The notes: generated by a model not told the origin, from the letters alone. 64,000 bases of DNA from Ursus arctos (GCF_023065955.2 NW_026622874.1:6306001-6370000); one strand, 5' to 3'; positions 32,317 through 44,920 are shown, numbered from the stretch's first letter. Made by a program: numbers and translations.

Positions 32317-35243
32317 TTTCATTGGTCAAGCAGGTGTTGTATGCTCACCTAACTTAAAGGGATCGGGGACCATCGAGTCCTACCATGTGACCAAGAGAAG
32401 AACTGGAATTATCTGGGGGGCAGCACTGAAGTCCAATTCCCGTGCCTGAGCCGTGCGAGCGTGGACCACTTGCCCTGGCTTTGAGGGCCTCCTAACTTGG
32501 TTTCAAAGAATGGCCTGTTGCCAAGCTCAGTGAGAAACTGCTGAGCGAAAAGAGGAAAGTAGGATTCCGAAAAAGTTTAATTCTCTGAATAAGTCAAAAA
32601 GGTCCTCGTGGGTTAGGACCAGGTCACAAGCCCTTATGTTTAGAGTTAGGATGGTGAAGGCGGGAGGAAGTGTTCAAGTAAATAGGGCCTGGATGTAGTG
32701 GGCCGTGCCCATAAGGTGGAAGTAGTGGATCAGGACACTGGTGGTTATCTGGGCCCCAGGACCCTTTCCCTGGCTGTTCCTGTAGGAAACAGAAGGGCTT
32801 TCAGCCCAAGCCACATGTCAAACAAGATGGCGTCCTTCGTGAACCATAGACTTACGGCGCTGTTTTGAGATAGAATGCACTGGGTGTGAGCAGATGTGAC
32901 CCAGGCCCTTTGGGATGCTCTTAGAAGGCCTGAACAAATTCCTTATAAAACCAGGAAGCGTGTTCCTCGTTGGAGACTCATTCAGCCTGCAACTCGGTCC
33001 CAGGCCCTGGAGTGGGGAGATAGAGACAGAGCCTGGCTGTGGTGGATCTAAAATGGGATAAAACCGGAAACCTGTGGGAAGGACACAGGCCTTGTCACCC
33101 CTCGACAGGGGGCACAGAGGTCTTAGAAAAATAGAACTAAAAATAGGGCTGCTGGCCACGGCCCTCCCCAGTGACGCGCTCTCTCCAAACCTGGTTTCCA
33201 CTCTATTTCTGAACCGGTTATCACCACGGTGTGTAGGGAGCCAGGGCAAGTGAGGTGGACAGAGGTGGGGGTGGGGGCCACAGGCCTTGATTCAAAGGGA
33301 TGCAGAATTAGTAAGCCACCGTCTGGGAACTGGGAGGTTAGGGGCATTCCAGAGATGGGAAGAGCCCTGAGCCGCCAGCTTGGTCCAGAGTCTTCTCCCC
33401 AGCGGGGGCTTGCTGGAGCGTGCACATGTGTGCGTATGGGGGTGTGTGTGTGTATGCACATGTGTGTATGGGGTGGGCGTAGGTGTGCACGCATGTGCCC
33501 CCCAGGGGAGGGCTGCCATGGAAGGTTGTGCAGAGGACCTGGCTGTGGTTTTCTGATTGCTGCCTGAAGCGGTTCGTGTGTGTTCCTCCCTCCTCCATCA
33601 GGGTCCCCAGGGCACCCAGGAGGCATTGGCTCCCTAGCACTTTCCACACCCCCAGTCTGTACTGTTCTTCTCTCACTCCGAAGGCAGCAAAGTGATCTTG
33701 CCCTTCTAGAAGCTTCCACAGGCTGAACAGGACCAGGTAATGGAAGACTGGAAGGAGCCTGAACCCACAGGTGGGCCTGAAGGGCACAGGCGGTGGCTGA
33801 ACTCAGGGCCAGGGCAGCCAGACTGAGGCCAGCCGCCCCTCCTCCCAGGGCAGTGCTCCCCACACTGTCCCTTCCACACCTTTGCTTTCTCAGCTGCAAA
33901 ATGGGCATGCTACTTTCAGCTGAGCAGGAAGTGCTTGCAAATGTGCCCGCCCTGGGAATTTGTTTCCGTAAAGGAGGCCCCAGCGGTGGCACTGTGGCTC
34001 GGCTTTCTTCGCCTTCTTTCCCCACTGCCCACTTACCTTGGGGCCGCCTCGAGCACCTGCCTGCTTGCCCCGGGGCTGGGACTGTGCCCGTGGTGGCCGG
34101 GAGGGTGGGGATCCGGACTGCTGTGGACCTCACCAGGGCCCCCCAGTTCCCAGCAAGAGACTCAGGCTCTGAGAAGGGGTGGCAGGAAGGTGGTTCACCC
34201 CGCTCTTACCCCGGGCTTCGAGGTCTCCGGAAGACACAGGTACTAAATATAAAACCACGACGACTGTCTCACTCTTGCTACGTTTCCACCCTGACGGCTT
34301 ACTGTACATCACCGCAGAAATTTCCTGAAGCCCTTCTCCCAGGCCCCTGGAGCCAGGCCAGGGACACTTGCTGTGAGAGACTGAACATCCCCCCCACCGC
34401 CCCCAGGAAGGCCTGTCTCAGAGCTTGCTTGGGAAGAGGGAGGGGAACTAAGGGTTTCTAGAAAAACACCACCCTCACACGAGGAAACTCCTGGTAACTG
34501 ATTTGGGGGAACAGCGTGGCCCCAGACTGCAGTGAAACCCCATCCTTCCCCTTCTTATCTCTGGGTTAAGGGTAGAAAGGGGGATGTGGCAGATGCCCTG
34601 GTAGGTTCAGCTCAGCCCTCAAAGAGATGATGGACAGTAGGCCTGAGGGATTTCTGTTGGCACCTGTCACCTTCCTGACAAGCAAGAGGAGGTCCCGATG
34701 GGTAGGTCTCCGTAAGCTCCAGTGACTTGGAACTTCCCTGTGCAGTTCTTCCAAGTGGGGCCATTATTGGCCTTTTGGGCGGGAGAGCTCTTTATTTGGG
34801 ACTCCCCAGCACCTGCAGGTCATAACCCCTCGGCCAGCATGCCCCCCTCCCCGCACTTCCAGACACCCTCTCGGGCCCGGACAGGGGGTTTCTGGTTAGC
34901 AGCCCCTGCAAGGAATTCTTTACTTCGGCAGAATCTCGAGAGGATTTCAGGCAGAGTTAAGGGACTTGAGGGGGTGATGTCAGACTGAAAAACGTCTTGT
35001 CACCTTGGACAAGGTGTTGGCCTGATTTTTTTAAACGATGAAGTTACATTTTTCGTTCTGTTATGAGCACTGGGCACCACAAGTTCACTGGAGAATGTTT
35101 TGTACGGGTTTACTTTTCTTTCCTTCTTCTGTCTTCACGAGCACGGTCATGTCCGGGCTGCTTCCCGGGTGTGTGACCCACGCAGGGCAGGCCCCTCGAG
35201 TCCAGGGCCAAACCTTTGGAGTTTAATGCTGTGCGGTCACCGT
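32317..35243. other. Intronic DNA with a TG-rich stretch
   Basis: A degenerate TG/TATG-rich segment occupies about 33421-33498. A 336-codon minus-strand frame (33123-34133) is the longest intronic open frame; part of it reads through that TG repeat. It shows no family resemblance. Confidence 0.5.
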
Positions 35244-35250
35244 CTTAAAA

Positions 35251-35435
35251 ATTTTTTTTCTAAGATTTATTTATTTGATAGAGAGAGAGCACAAGCAGGG
35301 TGGGGGGGCAGAGGGAGAGGGAGAAGCAGACTCCCCGCTGAGCAGGGAGCCTGACGTGGGACTCAATCCCAGGACCTGAGATCATGACCTGAGCTGAAGG
35401 CAGATGTTTAACCCACTGAGCCACCCAGGGGCCCC
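35251..35435 (-). mobile_element. Can-SINE, antisense
   Basis: ATTTTTTTTCTAAGATTTAT leads to a GA-rich body and ends at CCACCCAGGGGCCCC. CTTAAAAATT and CTTGAAATT flanks are a weak target duplication. Confidence 0.9.
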
Positions 35436-38024
35436 TTGAAATTCGTAATAATTCTGTCTTTGAGTGTGTGTTTTGTAAATCAAGTCCAGCGGCACAATGG
35501 AGCAAGAGGGCCCTGGGCTCGGGCCCCACCTGGCCCCCCTCTCCCCACCCCCAAGCAGCTGCTGACGCCTCACTAGGGGCCTGGCTGAGGGCTCCGGGAG
35601 GCCCTGCTGTTGGTGTCCCAGGTGGGGTGCACCGGTCTGCCCCACCCCCGGCTGGTGGAGCCACAGAATAAGCCCCCACCCCCTCCCGGTCACGTCACTC
35701 CCAATCCAGGTTGCCAGCAGGGGAAAGCCCTGCCTCGGGCCAGGGTCACGGGGTGAGGCCCCTGGATCCCCTGAGGGTCTGCATTTGCCAGAAGACACCA
35801 AATGGCAAAGAAGCAACGCTATCAGGGCGAGCGAGAGACTGCAGGAGAAAGATTTCTGTTTGATTGCCCCTCGTGGACCTTTCTCCTCCTGGTTTCCTAC
35901 TTTTTTGAACCAGAAGTGACGCATTTTCTCGTCGCCCAGAACTCGTTCTCACCCCTGGTGTCTGGTTAGTTTCCCCTGCGTCTCTGGGCTGAACAAAGGC
36001 AAGCGACCACAGGGGATCACGGCCACCCTAGGAGAGTCCCTCCTATCCTTCTGAAGGCCGGGTGGCCAGCGCCCCAGCCCAAGCTGCCTACCTGGCCACA
36101 CCTGTGGGCCCGGCACTTTCTCCAGAGGCCCGCGAGCCAGCGGCCAGAGAGGGGCAGGGACGGGGCTTAGCTGCATTTTGGGGCCAGGCAGTCCTGACTC
36201 TTCCATAGTCCGTGAGCTGCTTCTTCGCAAGTACTTGCTATGGACCCGCTCTGGGCTGTGGCGGGCGCTGGGCAGGACGCCGCAGGGAGCCCAGACTGGA
36301 CCAGAAAGCAAGGTTCTCGGGAATGAGGCCCGGCTCGCGGGCAGGCTCCATTAAGGGATTGTTCGTGAGCAGGTGGCTAGTGCCACATCAAGATGACACG
36401 GACTTTGTCCTTGGCCTGGGGGACCATGGAGAAAGGCTGAGCCCAGGGTGACCTCAGGTAAGGTGCATCTATAGTCGGGGGACAGGCGAGCCCCCCCCCC
36501 CCCCCACTGCTGCATCCTGTGGCTCGTGCATAGTCTCTGGGGCTTCGTATTTAGACAGGGTAGGGTCAGGGAAACATCACGTCTTCTGCTTCGTGTAAGA
36601 CATTCTTGGGGGGCCACTGGATGTCAGGTGCACCATTTCCAAACCTCCCAGGGCCCCAGGGATGCCCATCTCCTTTCACATTTCCAGCGTCATCGATCAC
36701 TTCCTGTTTATTGCTGTAAAATGCATCCCAGCCCTTCCGACACATTGGAGACCCCGTGAGGTCACACACACGTCCAGGACAGCCCGGAAGCTGAGGGGGC
36801 AGAGAGGCCTTTGTCCCTAGGAGGATACCCGGAAGAGAGGAGTGATGGCTGGAGCAGCGGCACAGAAGCATCCCGTACGGGACACATTTGTACCAAGAAG
36901 TGCCTCTTCGTTCATGTGCAATTCAGACTCACCCGGGTCCTGTGCTCTCTCCAGCAGCCCTGCTCTGGAGGGCGGCTGTCACAGCCTTTGTGAAAGGTGT
37001 GGCCCTAGGTCTGGGAGCGCTGGGGGCCGAGAGGTGCCCGATGAAGGGGCCAGCCTTCCGGGGCCCTGCTGCCCAGTGCTGTCACCAACTTGCTGCACCA
37101 TGTGGGGACGTCCTTAGGTCAATACAGCGGGGACATACGGTGCCTTCTCGTCTTCCACCTCCCCTTGGCTCTCCCCCAGGATGGGACCAGACAACGGGTC
37201 CTGGCAGAACCCATAAGGCCCAGCGACTTGAGGGGCCCACTTAGGATCCCTGCCCCGTTCGTGCAGATGCGCTCAGCTGCACAGAACAGAAAACCGCAGC
37301 TCTGCCGTCTTGAACAAAGAAAACATGTTATTCCATCTTCGTGAGTCAGTCCCAGCAGATTTACTCCAGCACCAGGTAACTCAGTGGTGCTCGGAGTCAC
37401 TCAGGGGCCCATGTCCTTTGTGTCAGCTCCTCTTGGGGTCGCAAGATGGCCGCTGCGGGTCCAGGTGTCTGTCCCGTGGAGCAAGTGGAGGGGACAGCCC
37501 TTCCTCATGTCTCACCGTCTTTCTCCGAAGACCCCCCCCCGCCCCCCCCCAGCAGACATCCCTGTGTCTCGCCAACCAGAATGTGTCACATGCTTGTGCC
37601 CAAGTCAGCCTCAAGACCGTTAGCCCTGAACAGTAGCTGGGCACACACATTTTGCTGAGTTCCCTCGGGGAAGATAGAGGTGCGCAAACAGTATCAGATC
37701 CGTCCCTCCGTCCCCCTCCTCATCCTAGAAGGGGTTTGAGGCCGCATTGATTCTTTTTTTCCTCCATTCTTTTTGATTTTTTAACATAAACTCAGATGTG
37801 ACTGAGAGAGAAGTTAATGATAACCGTGACCAGGGGAACGATTTAACTCCTTCCACGTGTACTTGGGTCTTTGATCAGCTGCCTGACTTTGTTGTACGTG
37901 ATTGTAATCCGATTGTACTCGCTTTTTCTTTTTGATTTTATCATTTTAATGCCCACTTACATTGTCTTCTTCGTGAGTTGACATAGGTTATCTGCTTGTG
38001 ATTTTCGGTTGAGTATAATATTAT
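35436..38024. other. Intronic DNA with C-runs
   Basis: C-runs lie at 36491-36505 and, interrupted by one G, at 37532-37550. No gene is seen. Confidence 0.5.
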
Positions 38025-38440
38025 ATAACAATAATAGCACTGAACTTTTATTTATTTTTGAATATTTTATTTACTTATTTTTTTGAGAGAGAGAGCGAGT
38101 GTGTGTGGGGTGCCAGAGGGACACGGAGAGACAGAGAGGATCTTAAGCAGGCTCCACGTTCAACGTGGAGCCCAACGTAGGGCTCGATCCCATGACCCTG
38201 AGATCATGACCTGAGCCAAAGTCAAGAGTCAGACGCTTAACCGACTGAGCCACCCAGGCGCCCCAGCATCAAACTTTTACCAAGTATTTATGTGCCAGGC
38301 ACAGTTCTGAGTGTTGTATACGGATTACTTTTCCTAAATCTCATAGCCACCCATTTTCAGAGGAGGCCAACGAGTATCCAGAAACGTGATGCCGTCTGAT
38401 TCCCGAGCCGGGGTTTGAACCTCTGCAGTAGTCACGCCCT
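38025..38440 (-). mobile_element. MIR SINE split by a Can-SINE
   Basis: The MIR tail AATAATAGCACTGAACTTTT precedes the Can-SINE, and AAGTATTTATGTGCCAGGCA and GGTTTGAACCTCTGCAG follow it. These are consecutive parts of an antisense MIR. Confidence 0.75.
38051..38264 (-). mobile_element. Can-SINE inserted into the MIR
   Basis: AGCACTGAACTTTTA (38036-38050) and AGCATCAAACTTTTA (38265-38279) are a 15-bp target duplication with three mismatches, all in MIR sequence. The head ends GCCACCCAGGCGCCCC. Confidence 0.93.
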
Positions 38441-39122
38441 CGGCCTCCTGCTCAGGCCTAGCTGTTGCTGTCTGCAGCCGTGAGCATTGCCACAAAGGCT
38501 ACCTTTCTCTTCTCCCTGTGGTTACTTCCTTGGGAAGTGTTCCCCTCGGTGATATTGTCCTCAGCGCCCAGGAAGAAGGAGCAGCCGCCTCATCACGTCC
38601 CCGTCCTCTCTGGAAAGACTGGACCAATGACGGGGCCGTCCGCAAAGTCTCCGTTTCCTCTATCACCACTGGCTTTTCTTTGTATCCGCTGCTGTCTGAT
38701 TGTCCCTTCCAGTTTGAATGTGTAATTCTTCAGTTTTCAAGTGGGACTCTCCATGCTTCCTTGTGAGGATGGCCTCTGATTACTCCTGTGTAAACTCCTG
38801 CGCTCCCCGTCAAGGGCCTGTCTGCCCACGGTAGTGATGGCGTGAGTTGCTTGCATTTTTATATAGCAAGCTCTCAGTTGCTGTTTACAAATATTTTTCT
38901 GTTCTGTGGTTTGCTCTTAAAATCCTACTTGATTGGTGGCAGTGTTTCATTCTGACTTAGTCTAATAGATTTTTGTTGCCCCTTGTGAAATTGGGTCTTA
39001 ACGATGCTGGCCTGAAAGTAGGGACAAGCTGGTGTTTGAGGGAGATGGTTTTGACTAATGGTTCTTAGGCAGCCACCCTTTGGGATGGGTTCTTAGAGGA
39101 CTGGACTGGGCCTCGCCCTCAG

Positions 39123-39146
39123 AAGGGGTTTTCTGAAAAACCCCTT
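39123..39146. repeat. Perfect hairpin, 10-bp arms
   Basis: AAGGGGTTTT, loop CTGA, AAAACCCCTT. Confidence 0.9.
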
Positions 39147-40296
39147 TTTGAATTCCCAGGAAGCACTGGGCTCAGAGCAGGTGCCTGGCTGTTAACTAGC
39201 TGGCTGCCGGCCATATCCCGCCACCCCCGTCTCCTGGCCATCTGTACACCCTGGCAGCGGAGTAGCGAGCGACACACCCAGGCCCAGAAAGCCAGACAGA
39301 GTGGCGGCTGGAAACTTCTTGGAATCCTTGTAATTAGTAAGGGAAAAGGCCTGTTAGCTCATGTGGTGTCCTCCTCCTCCCACAGGCCCCAACCAGCTTT
39401 AGAAGATGACATATAATTTGCTGGGTCACCTGGAGCCTCATCTGAGCTTTCTGGGTCTCCTCTGTGAAACCCAAGAGCTAGACCAGATCAGTGGTTTTTA
39501 ACCCCCTTCGGGTCTTGTGTCATTTTGGAAGGTGGTTGAGAGTGGTGTACCCTCCCCACTAGAGAAATGCATACTTCACAAACCATTCTGCGGGCTTCTG
39601 GAGGACATCCGTGGCTGAAAGCTCATCTCAACTCCAGCTACAGTCTGTAGGCTTAGAACCCAAAGACTTGTTGATCTCTGAGCTCCCTTTCAGCAAGTTC
39701 TAGAAAGTTTCCAGGCAAGGAACCTAGGGACGGAAGTCCGGGAAAGGGAGCTACTGGTATTTTCTTGGAGGAAACACCTGTCCAGCCTTCAAAGGGTTTC
39801 TCTATCAGGTATTTCTTACTTGTTTGCTCTTTATTATTTTTCAGGGTTTGAGTTCAACTTTGTGATAGCCGCGTTCTATCTCTTCACTGACTCTTCAAAA
39901 ATTTTGTACCACCTCTGACTGAAACTATTGAAATCTTTCAGGTTTGTGGGGCAGGGGGTGGCTTGTGAATGCTTTCTGACCTTCGAAGCACAGGAACGGG
40001 GAAAGGGAACATCTACCCAAATGCCCCTAGCAACTCCCAGCCACTATCAGCCTTAGCCCTCAACCACTTGGAACAAGAGAGAACAGGCCGGTAGGGTGAC
40101 GTTTTGTGAGTAAATGGGTGCTTGGGAGTTGGGAGAGAGGGCGGGAAATCTCTTCTGGTTGAACAGAGTGCTTTCCCAGCACCTCTGGGCTTGGTTAAGA
40201 GGCTTTGCTTCAATTCCAGGGACTTTTCAAATTCCTGAAATGACCTGTTTGAGAGGGAGCTGCAAGGAGCGGCTCCAAGATCTGTTCTCAGGGTCA

Positions 40297-40322
40297 TACC
40301 GTGAAACCATAGTTTCACGGTA
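40297..40322. repeat. Perfect hairpin, 11-bp arms
   Basis: TACCGTGAAAC, loop CATA, GTTTCACGGTA. Pairing does not extend outward, so it is too short for a typical microRNA precursor. Confidence 0.92.
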
Positions 40323-41869
40323 GCTGGAGGGGAGATGCCCGCAGCCTCCAGCGTTGAGGCCAGCAGCCTCCTGGAATGGGGTGGAGGCAGTCACAGAGAC
40401 AGGTCTGTCTGGTCGGAGGCTGGAAGGGAGTGTGCACATAGGCGCGGAGGCACTTCTGATATTTGGATTTCACTCAGGACGTTGAGGACAGGGGAGGCAG
40501 GAGGGAGAGAATCAGAGTCGTGAACCCCAATTTTACCTTTCTGAAATCTCTACCCTCCCTCTCACTGCCAGGATGTTTTTGTAAAACGTGAGGCGAGAGA
40601 TCAAGGAATTAGCTCCTAAATCTAAGGCATTTTGGGATGGTTCTGCTGTGTGGAGAGTGACCCTGCGTGCAGGAAATCTATGATCTGCCTTTACTGTAGT
40701 GACTGGCGCTGTTCTGTTTCTCTGAACATGCAACACCTTGGACCAAGCAGGAGCCATGCTGTGATTCTTTTTAAAGGCACTGCAAACAATCTTGCTAGTA
40801 GCTGTCCTTTCCAATTCTAAGTTTTACGAGGCCTTTGTTTCACAGCGCAGAAGGAGCCTACCACTTTCAGAAAGTGTATTCCAGCTCCAGGTTTCAAATG
40901 AAGTTGAAACTGTGCATGGAAGTCACAGTCTGTCCCCTGTGGCCTGCGGAGGCCAAGGCCCTCACTCCGGCCTGGGCACTGCGCTACTGACCGTCCATCC
41001 CGAATGTTTAAGTAGCGCACGGTCGCTGACAAAAAAGGCTGGCGGTAATGTTGCCAGAAGGTTGCACTGCTTTGTTTCAAGCCAGTGTAAGCTCTTCCCG
41101 GGTCCTGTTCAACTCCAGGACATTTGTCACAGTCTTTCTGTTTGTTTCTCCAGAGTGACACAATGTTGCATTCCCCAGAAAACCAACCAGGAAGACTAAT
41201 TTCATTCAAATTTCATAACGACCGAGGGGAAAAAAAACTAGCTGGATTTTTTTTCTTCCAGCTTCACACATCTAAGGAAATGCGCACCACTTGGACCAGT
41301 TCTGCTGGCTGTTGGGGTGTGGCTACCCTAGATGATACAATAATCTTTCAGAGAGTTAACGTATGCGGAGTTAATAATTTGTCGTATCTTCAGGCTCGCT
41401 GAGCAGATTTTTCTGAGGTGCTTGTGCTGTTAATGTTTATTCTACTCATTCATTTCGCGGCTCCTTTTATTTACTCGGGAAAGAATGTTGACTTCAGCGT
41501 AAGCTTGGGTTCTCCGAAGATGGGGGTGGGGGGAGGTTCAGGACAGGCAGTGAGTGAGCCTTACCCCCCCACCACCAGGTCTACAGCCCGACGCCTTTGC
41601 AGGGCAGCATGATCCCAAAAGACAGGGATCGGGGTTGTGCGTGTGCGTCTTGGGCCTCAAGGGGCTCGCAGGGGGACCCGCACTTGTTGCTCCTGGGCTC
41701 AGAGGCACGGAGGGGACCGTTTGGGAATTCGGCCTCAGGCTGAACTCGGCCCACGTGGCTTGAAATACGGGGGCTGCTAGACCACCGGGCGGTGGAACGC
41801 GGGCAGAAATCCGTGTGCCAGGCCACCCGCCGGCAACTACAAATGTCGTGCGCCCTCCACAAACGAGCG

Positions 41870-42350
41870 CGAAGCTATTCGGCCCATTTCACCAGCGCGC
41901 GAACCAAGGCGGCGCCACGGCCTCCCGGACCCCGGAGGGGGCGGTGGCCGGGCCCGTCACGTGACTGCGCGCCCGCCCCACAGTCTGTCACGTGACCGCG
42001 CGGGCGCGCGCCCCCGCCGCCGAGCATGCCGGGAGGTGGCGCCGCGCGGGCCGGGCTTCCGCGCGTGGGCGGCGGGGCCGGGAGCGGGGCGGCGGCCGCG
42101 CCGGGGAGAAAGGCCCTGGGAGCGCTGGCTGGCCCCAGATCCCCCGACTCCGGGTCCCCTGACCCACGGCCCCTTGGAGGGCGGGAGGTCTGTCGCTCTG
42201 GGGCGGGGGCACCGGTGCGCGGCGCAGGCCGGGCCGGGAGCTCTGCGCTCGCAGCCTGTCCTCGAGCGCTGCGTGCACCTGCCCCCCGCCGCCCTGCCAG
42301 AACGTCCCCCCCTCGTCCCCGTGGCCACTCTCTGTCGCTCAGACGTGCAC
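41870..42350. promoter_or_regulatory. Intronic CpG island with twin E-box palindromes
   Basis: CpG density rises abruptly inside otherwise ordinary intron. Two exact GTCACGTGAC decamers lie at 41956-41965 and 41987-41996. A 12-base palindrome GGGCGCGCGCCC is at 42002-42013. A plausible + strand donor, CAGG|GTATGT, is at 42404/42405. It looks like a promoter for an alternative first exon or a non-coding transcript. Overlapping open frames on both strands are GC artefacts. Confidence 0.7.
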
Positions 42351-44232
42351 GCTCAGCCCTCGGCCCGTTGTCACACCTCAGTGTTGAAGCTGCTGAAACA
42401 CAGGGTATGTTTGGCCGTGATATTTTACTGTCGTGGAAATAAACCACCTCCCGCAGGGACACATCAGCTCAGGTTTTTCTTCCACGGGGTCCGCGGACAT
42501 GATCCACCGGAGGGGAAAGTGTGTGATTAGAAAGGAGGAAGTTCATTCCACTCCTTGAGACGCGGGGGGGGGGGGGGGGGTAAGGGACAGTCACAGAAAA
42601 ATGCCGCCCCCTGAAATGCGCTCCCGGTTGGCTGCTGTGACCCAGCCTCCCTGAGACCCCCTCGTCCAGTCTCTCCGGGGGCAGGGTCCGACTCAGGGGT
42701 CTTCACCGCCGCCTGTCCAGTGCCCAGTGCCGCGCCTGGGTTTCTCGGAGCCAGCCGATGGACCTCAGTGTGTCCTCAGAGTGAGTGTAGCCCACACCGC
42801 TCACCTGTAGGCACTGCGCCAGCTCTCCCGCTTGTTTGACAGACGGATCCAGTGAGGCCCTGAGAAGAGCAAGGGCAGCCAGCAGAAGGTGGTCCTGGGG
42901 GTGCCTCACCATGGTGAAGTTGGGGGGCCATCACCTGGAACTTTCTGTCCAGAAGTAGTTTCCGGGCTTAACAAATACCTGATGCCCTGTTCTTGTCTCT
43001 TTCTGCTCCCAGGTATTTTCTCTGGTCTTAGGGAAGCATTTCCAGCCTTTTCTGATCCTCACTGTGTGTGCGGGGAGTGTTAGAGGAGGAGTGGGCAGGA
43101 AGATCTCTGATGAAGGAGCAGCTGGTGAGCGGAAATGGCTATTGGGCACTGACTGTTGAGCAGAATTAGGGAGTGTTTCGGTGCTGGTGCTGTGAGGTCA
43201 GGTAGCAGGGTTGAGTGGGTCGTGACATTGAACTTGTCATCCCAACCAGGTGAGTGAGTGAGGGCCCCTATGGGGTGCTTATTTCAGGCCAAGCCAGCAG
43301 TGGGCTTTGGCAAGGCTCCCTATCCCTCCTAATCCTTGCCACGTGGACAGTATACTGAACAAGTCTCCCCACATCTCTGGAGCTTAAGACCTGAGGTCCT
43401 TGGAGAAAATGGGGAACGTCAGCTTTTTGAAGCAGAGCTGTTAGCAAGGTGGAAGAGCCTGTAGAGCCTTGTAGGAATCCTCCTGTTGGGTTGGTCCTTT
43501 CTGTTCTACAGAAGTGGTACTTCTTCCAGAAGCAGGAGTTGGGGCTGATCTCGCAGGGAGCCTCGCCTGCGGCTCACAGACCCTGCGTGGCTGGCTTCGG
43601 CTCCGAGTGCCAAGAGCATGTGAGGTTCTGGGAGGTGTGTTCACGTGAAGAATCCGCTGGGGCTTCTCGAGAAGTCTTGTCCCCATCTACGTCCACAGAC
43701 CTGCTTTCCGACTGCCTGTCGCTGTGTGTTCTCGAAGGGGCTGTGTGCAACCGTGTCATGCCCTGTGTAATCTGAAAAACCCAGAGCCAATGGGAAAGTT
43801 GCAAGTGTGGGTACACCTGGATCCAGAGAAAGACACAGGCCTGTACGAGATAGTGAATTTCTTCGGACGCCCCTCAGCTTCTCCTTTTGTATTCTGTTCC
43901 TGTCTAGCTTGACTTCTGTCTGGGCTCCCTCTCGCCCTGTGCGGAGGAGGTCGTGTTCAGAGTCAGGCAGGGTAGCCTATGGAAGGAGAGGCAGGCTCTG
44001 TAGTCTGAGGCTGTTTCAGTCTTGGCCTGGACAATTACTAATACCATTTTGGGCAGGATACTCGTCTTCTGTGAAAATCCTTCCTGCCGTGGGTTTATGT
44101 GGGCAGTGAGTGGTGAGTAGTACTGATCGTTTTGTTTTTAAATTAACGAGGCTGTGCTGTCCTGGGTGCTGTGGGGAGTTTCCCGGTGAGGGCTTCTCTC
44201 AGAGAGCCGACAGATAAGAAAGGCAAACGGTA
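42351..44232. other. Intronic DNA with a G17 run
   Basis: A G-run occupies 42564-42580. A consensus donor-like CCAG|GTGAGT lies at 43249/43250, with no evidence of use. No gene is seen. Confidence 0.5.
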
Positions 44233-44436
44233 GGGGCGCCTGGGTGGCACAGCAGTTAAGCATCTGCCTTCGGCTCAGGGCGTGATCCCGGCATTCTGGA
44301 ATCGAGCCCCACATCAGGCTCCTCTGCTATGAGCCTGCTTCTTCCTCTCCCACTCCCCCTGCTTGCGTTCCCTCTCTCGCTGGCTGTCTCTGTCTCTGTC
44401 AAATAAATAAATAAAATCTTAAAAAAAAAAAAAAGG
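44233..44436 (+). mobile_element. Can-SINE, bear-type subfamily
   Basis: The head GGGCGCCTGGGTGGCACAGC is followed by AGTTAAGC, GGCGTGATCCCGGCATTC and CTATGAGCCTGCTTCTTCC, then an AATAAAATCTT tail and A-run. No clear target duplication is visible. Confidence 0.93.
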
Positions 44437-44454
44437 AAAGGCTGTCGACTGTTC

Positions 44455-44690
44455 GATACATGCCAGGCATCATGTTAAGTGCTTTCAACATTCTGGCTTC
44501 TTCAGTCTCACAATGTCCCAGTGAGGGAAGCCTTGTTCATGTAGCTCTTCTGCCGGTGAGGAGACAGAGGCACATACATAGCAGTTGAGTAGCTTCTCAA
44601 GTGTGAGAGAAAATTCTAGAATGTGAACACAGGCCAGCTGGTGCCAGAGTCTGGGCCCTGAAGTGCTGTGCCCTACCCTGCCTCCCAGGG
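44455..44690 (-). mobile_element. MIR SINE (ancient)
   Basis: ACATGCCAGGCATCATGTTA, GGTGAGGAGACAGAGGCACA and GAATGTGAACACAGGCCAG follow antisense MIR order. Confidence 0.7.
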
Positions 44691-44920
44691 CAGGCTGTTA
44701 GATTCGGGAATGGGCGTCGTCTGCAGCCTGCGGGGGGCCTGGCAGTGCCGAGACCCTCAGGTCCTGCCTCGGCCTCCTCCTCACTCTGTCACAGTGCAGC
44801 TCTGACCAGGACGCTGCCCGACAGTGGCCCACTGCCTGAGGACCTGCCTTTTGGCCGACACCTTCCCGCCCTCCTGGTCTGATGGGTCTTTACTATTAAC
44901 GTGTTAGAAAGCCAGGGCTG

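Larger units (their letters stand above)
38441..41869. other. Intronic DNA with two perfect hairpins
   Basis: Hairpins at 39123-39146 and 40297-40322 are listed separately. The sequence CAGTGGTTTTTAACCCCCTT near 39490 looks like the end of an old hAT-type DNA element, but I cannot name it. No gene is seen. Confidence 0.45.

Noticed and set aside
33123..34133. 336-codon minus-strand open frame, the longest in intron 2
   Set aside because: It reads through a TG repeat that yields a His/Thr-rich patch, has no recognisable domain, and overlaps other open frames on the + strand. It looks like a GC-driven chance frame.
38160..38190. Strong inverted repeat GGCTCCACGTT/AACGTGGAGCC
   Set aside because: It lies inside a Can-SINE whose consensus already has this symmetry.
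41961..42530. 189- and 138-codon open frames in the intronic CpG island
   Set aside because: They are Arg/Gly/Pro/Ala-rich in several overlapping frames on both strands, as expected from CpG-rich DNA. The island is kept as a regulatory candidate only.
43241..43260. Consensus splice donor CCAG|GTGAGT in the intron
   Set aside because: Single good donors occur often by chance in long introns; no paired acceptor or coding exon was seen. It is worth a junction search only together with the 42-kb CpG island.
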